Of a DNA stretch of 64,000 nt, positions 63,761 to 64,000 are shown piece by piece. The stretch comes from Ciceribacter ferrooxidans (GTDB lineage Bacteria; Pseudomonadota; Alphaproteobacteria; Rhizobiales; Rhizobiaceae): assembly GCF_004137355.1 (NCBI RefSeq), contig NZ_SDVB01000191.1, positions 1 through 64,000 on the forward strand, given 5' to 3'. The position numbers were made by a program, and so were the translations under genes. Position 1 is the first letter of the stretch. Every line of letters starts with the position of its first letter. The notes under the pieces are model-generated. The model ran no database searches. It saw only the letters and a program-made list of their open reading frames with translations, and was not told the DNA's origin.

Positions 63761-63776
63761 TGATCAAATTTGATCA
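63761..63776. promoter_or_regulatory. LacI-type operator palindrome
   Basis: TGATCAAATTTGATCA is a perfect 16-bp palindrome, 50 bp upstream of the LacI start and 133 bp before the isomerase/epimerase start. Even symmetry and the position in a divergent region suit a LacI operator. Confidence 0.7.
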
Positions 63777-63909
63777 AGGAACAATTGGAGCCGGGAAAGG
63801 CGCCGCGGTACGTTTCCGGCAGTTCGGAGGAGAGCCGGACGGAGCAAGTGACAATTCGGCCGGCTGGCGAACGAATCTCGCGCGCTCGACGGCAACGAGG
63901 GAGGCCCCC

Positions 63910-64000
63910 ATGCGCATCGCGCTGGACCCATTCATGCATCGACATCTGAGTCTCGAGGCGCTTCCGGCCAAAGTCCGGGAGCTCGGCTACGAATGGATCG
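63910..64000 (+). CDS. Sugar phosphate isomerase/epimerase, N-terminal part (partial)
   Basis: Thirty codons are inside the window. They read MRIALDPFMHRHLSLEAL then PAKVRELGYEWI and continue past the end. The pattern (Asp-Pro-Phe-Met, then a helix and LGYEWIE-like strand) is typical of the first strand and helix of xylose-isomerase-like TIM barrels. GAGGGAGG precedes the ATG at 63910. Divergent from the LacI gene, it is likely the first gene of the regulated operon. Confidence 0.65.
   Translation, partial: MRIALDPFMHRHLSLEALPAKVRELGYEWI

Overview
The window is high-GC alphaproteobacterial DNA. Gene content and order fit a member of the Rhizobiaceae (Rhizobium/Ensifer/Shinella/Agrobacterium-like): many ABC and TRAP uptake systems, a non-phosphorylative L-fucose pathway, an hmgA/fahA homogentisate operon, and palindromic intergenic repeats of rhizobial type. 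I see no rRNA, tRNA, CRISPR array, transposase or replication gene. It is a patchwork of catabolic modules, each with its own regulator, as on a secondary replicon or in accessory chromosome regions; which of these cannot be told from sequence alone.

Layout. (1) 1-9506: sugar ABC transporter (end of the ATPase, permease, binding protein) followed by the enzymes of oxidative L-fucose breakdown: fucose dehydrogenase, fuconate dehydratase, a FAH-type hydrolase, a second SDR dehydrogenase, fucose mutarotase and a lactonase, with GntR and IclR regulators. (2) 9507-13171: a decayed sugar-binding-protein remnant, a SorC regulator, a Tat-exported beta-carbonic anhydrase, an unassigned HTH protein whose ribosome binding site lies in a dyad, and a frameshifted VOC gene. 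(3) 13304-23254: a TetR regulator and a beta-oxidation operon (ETF-QO, thiolase, HAD/crotonase fusion, acyl-CoA dehydrogenase, acyl-CoA ligase, MaoC); the ligase is frameshifted and the MaoC protein looks internally deleted. (4) 23552-28756: acetyl-CoA-synthetase-like ligase, fused E1 alpha-beta, E2 and an acyl carrier protein in one overlapping operon without E3. (5) 28831-32333: aromatic-type aminotransferase plus ThDP enzyme, divergent from an Lrp regulator. (6) 32367-38847: homogentisate degradation (MarR, maleylacetoacetate isomerase, hmgA, fahA, MBL-fold protein, FAD monooxygenase, DUF2783). (7) 38920-47293: class III PLP phospho-lyase-like enzyme and APH-like kinase, GntR, SDR and a spermidine/putrescine-type ABC transporter. 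(8) 47336-52859: IclR, RidA, polar amino-acid ABC transporter and a divergent D-threonine-aldolase/D-serine-dehydratase-like enzyme. (9) 52921-54828: VOC protein, GST and a TetR regulator with a strong palindromic operator. (10) 55166-60586: two-component system and a TakP-like TRAP transporter. (11) 60662-61716: two head-to-head truncated pseudogenes. (12) 61845-64000: orphan membrane protein, LacI regulator and the start of a sugar-phosphate isomerase/epimerase.

Several genes (binding-protein remnant, VOC, acyl-CoA ligase, class II aldolase-like remnant) carry one-base frameshifts, so decay or residual assembly error should be kept in mind. The most interesting intact modules are the ligase/E1/E2/ACP operon (4), the kinase/phospho-lyase/transporter cluster (7) and the D-amino-acid-type cluster (8).
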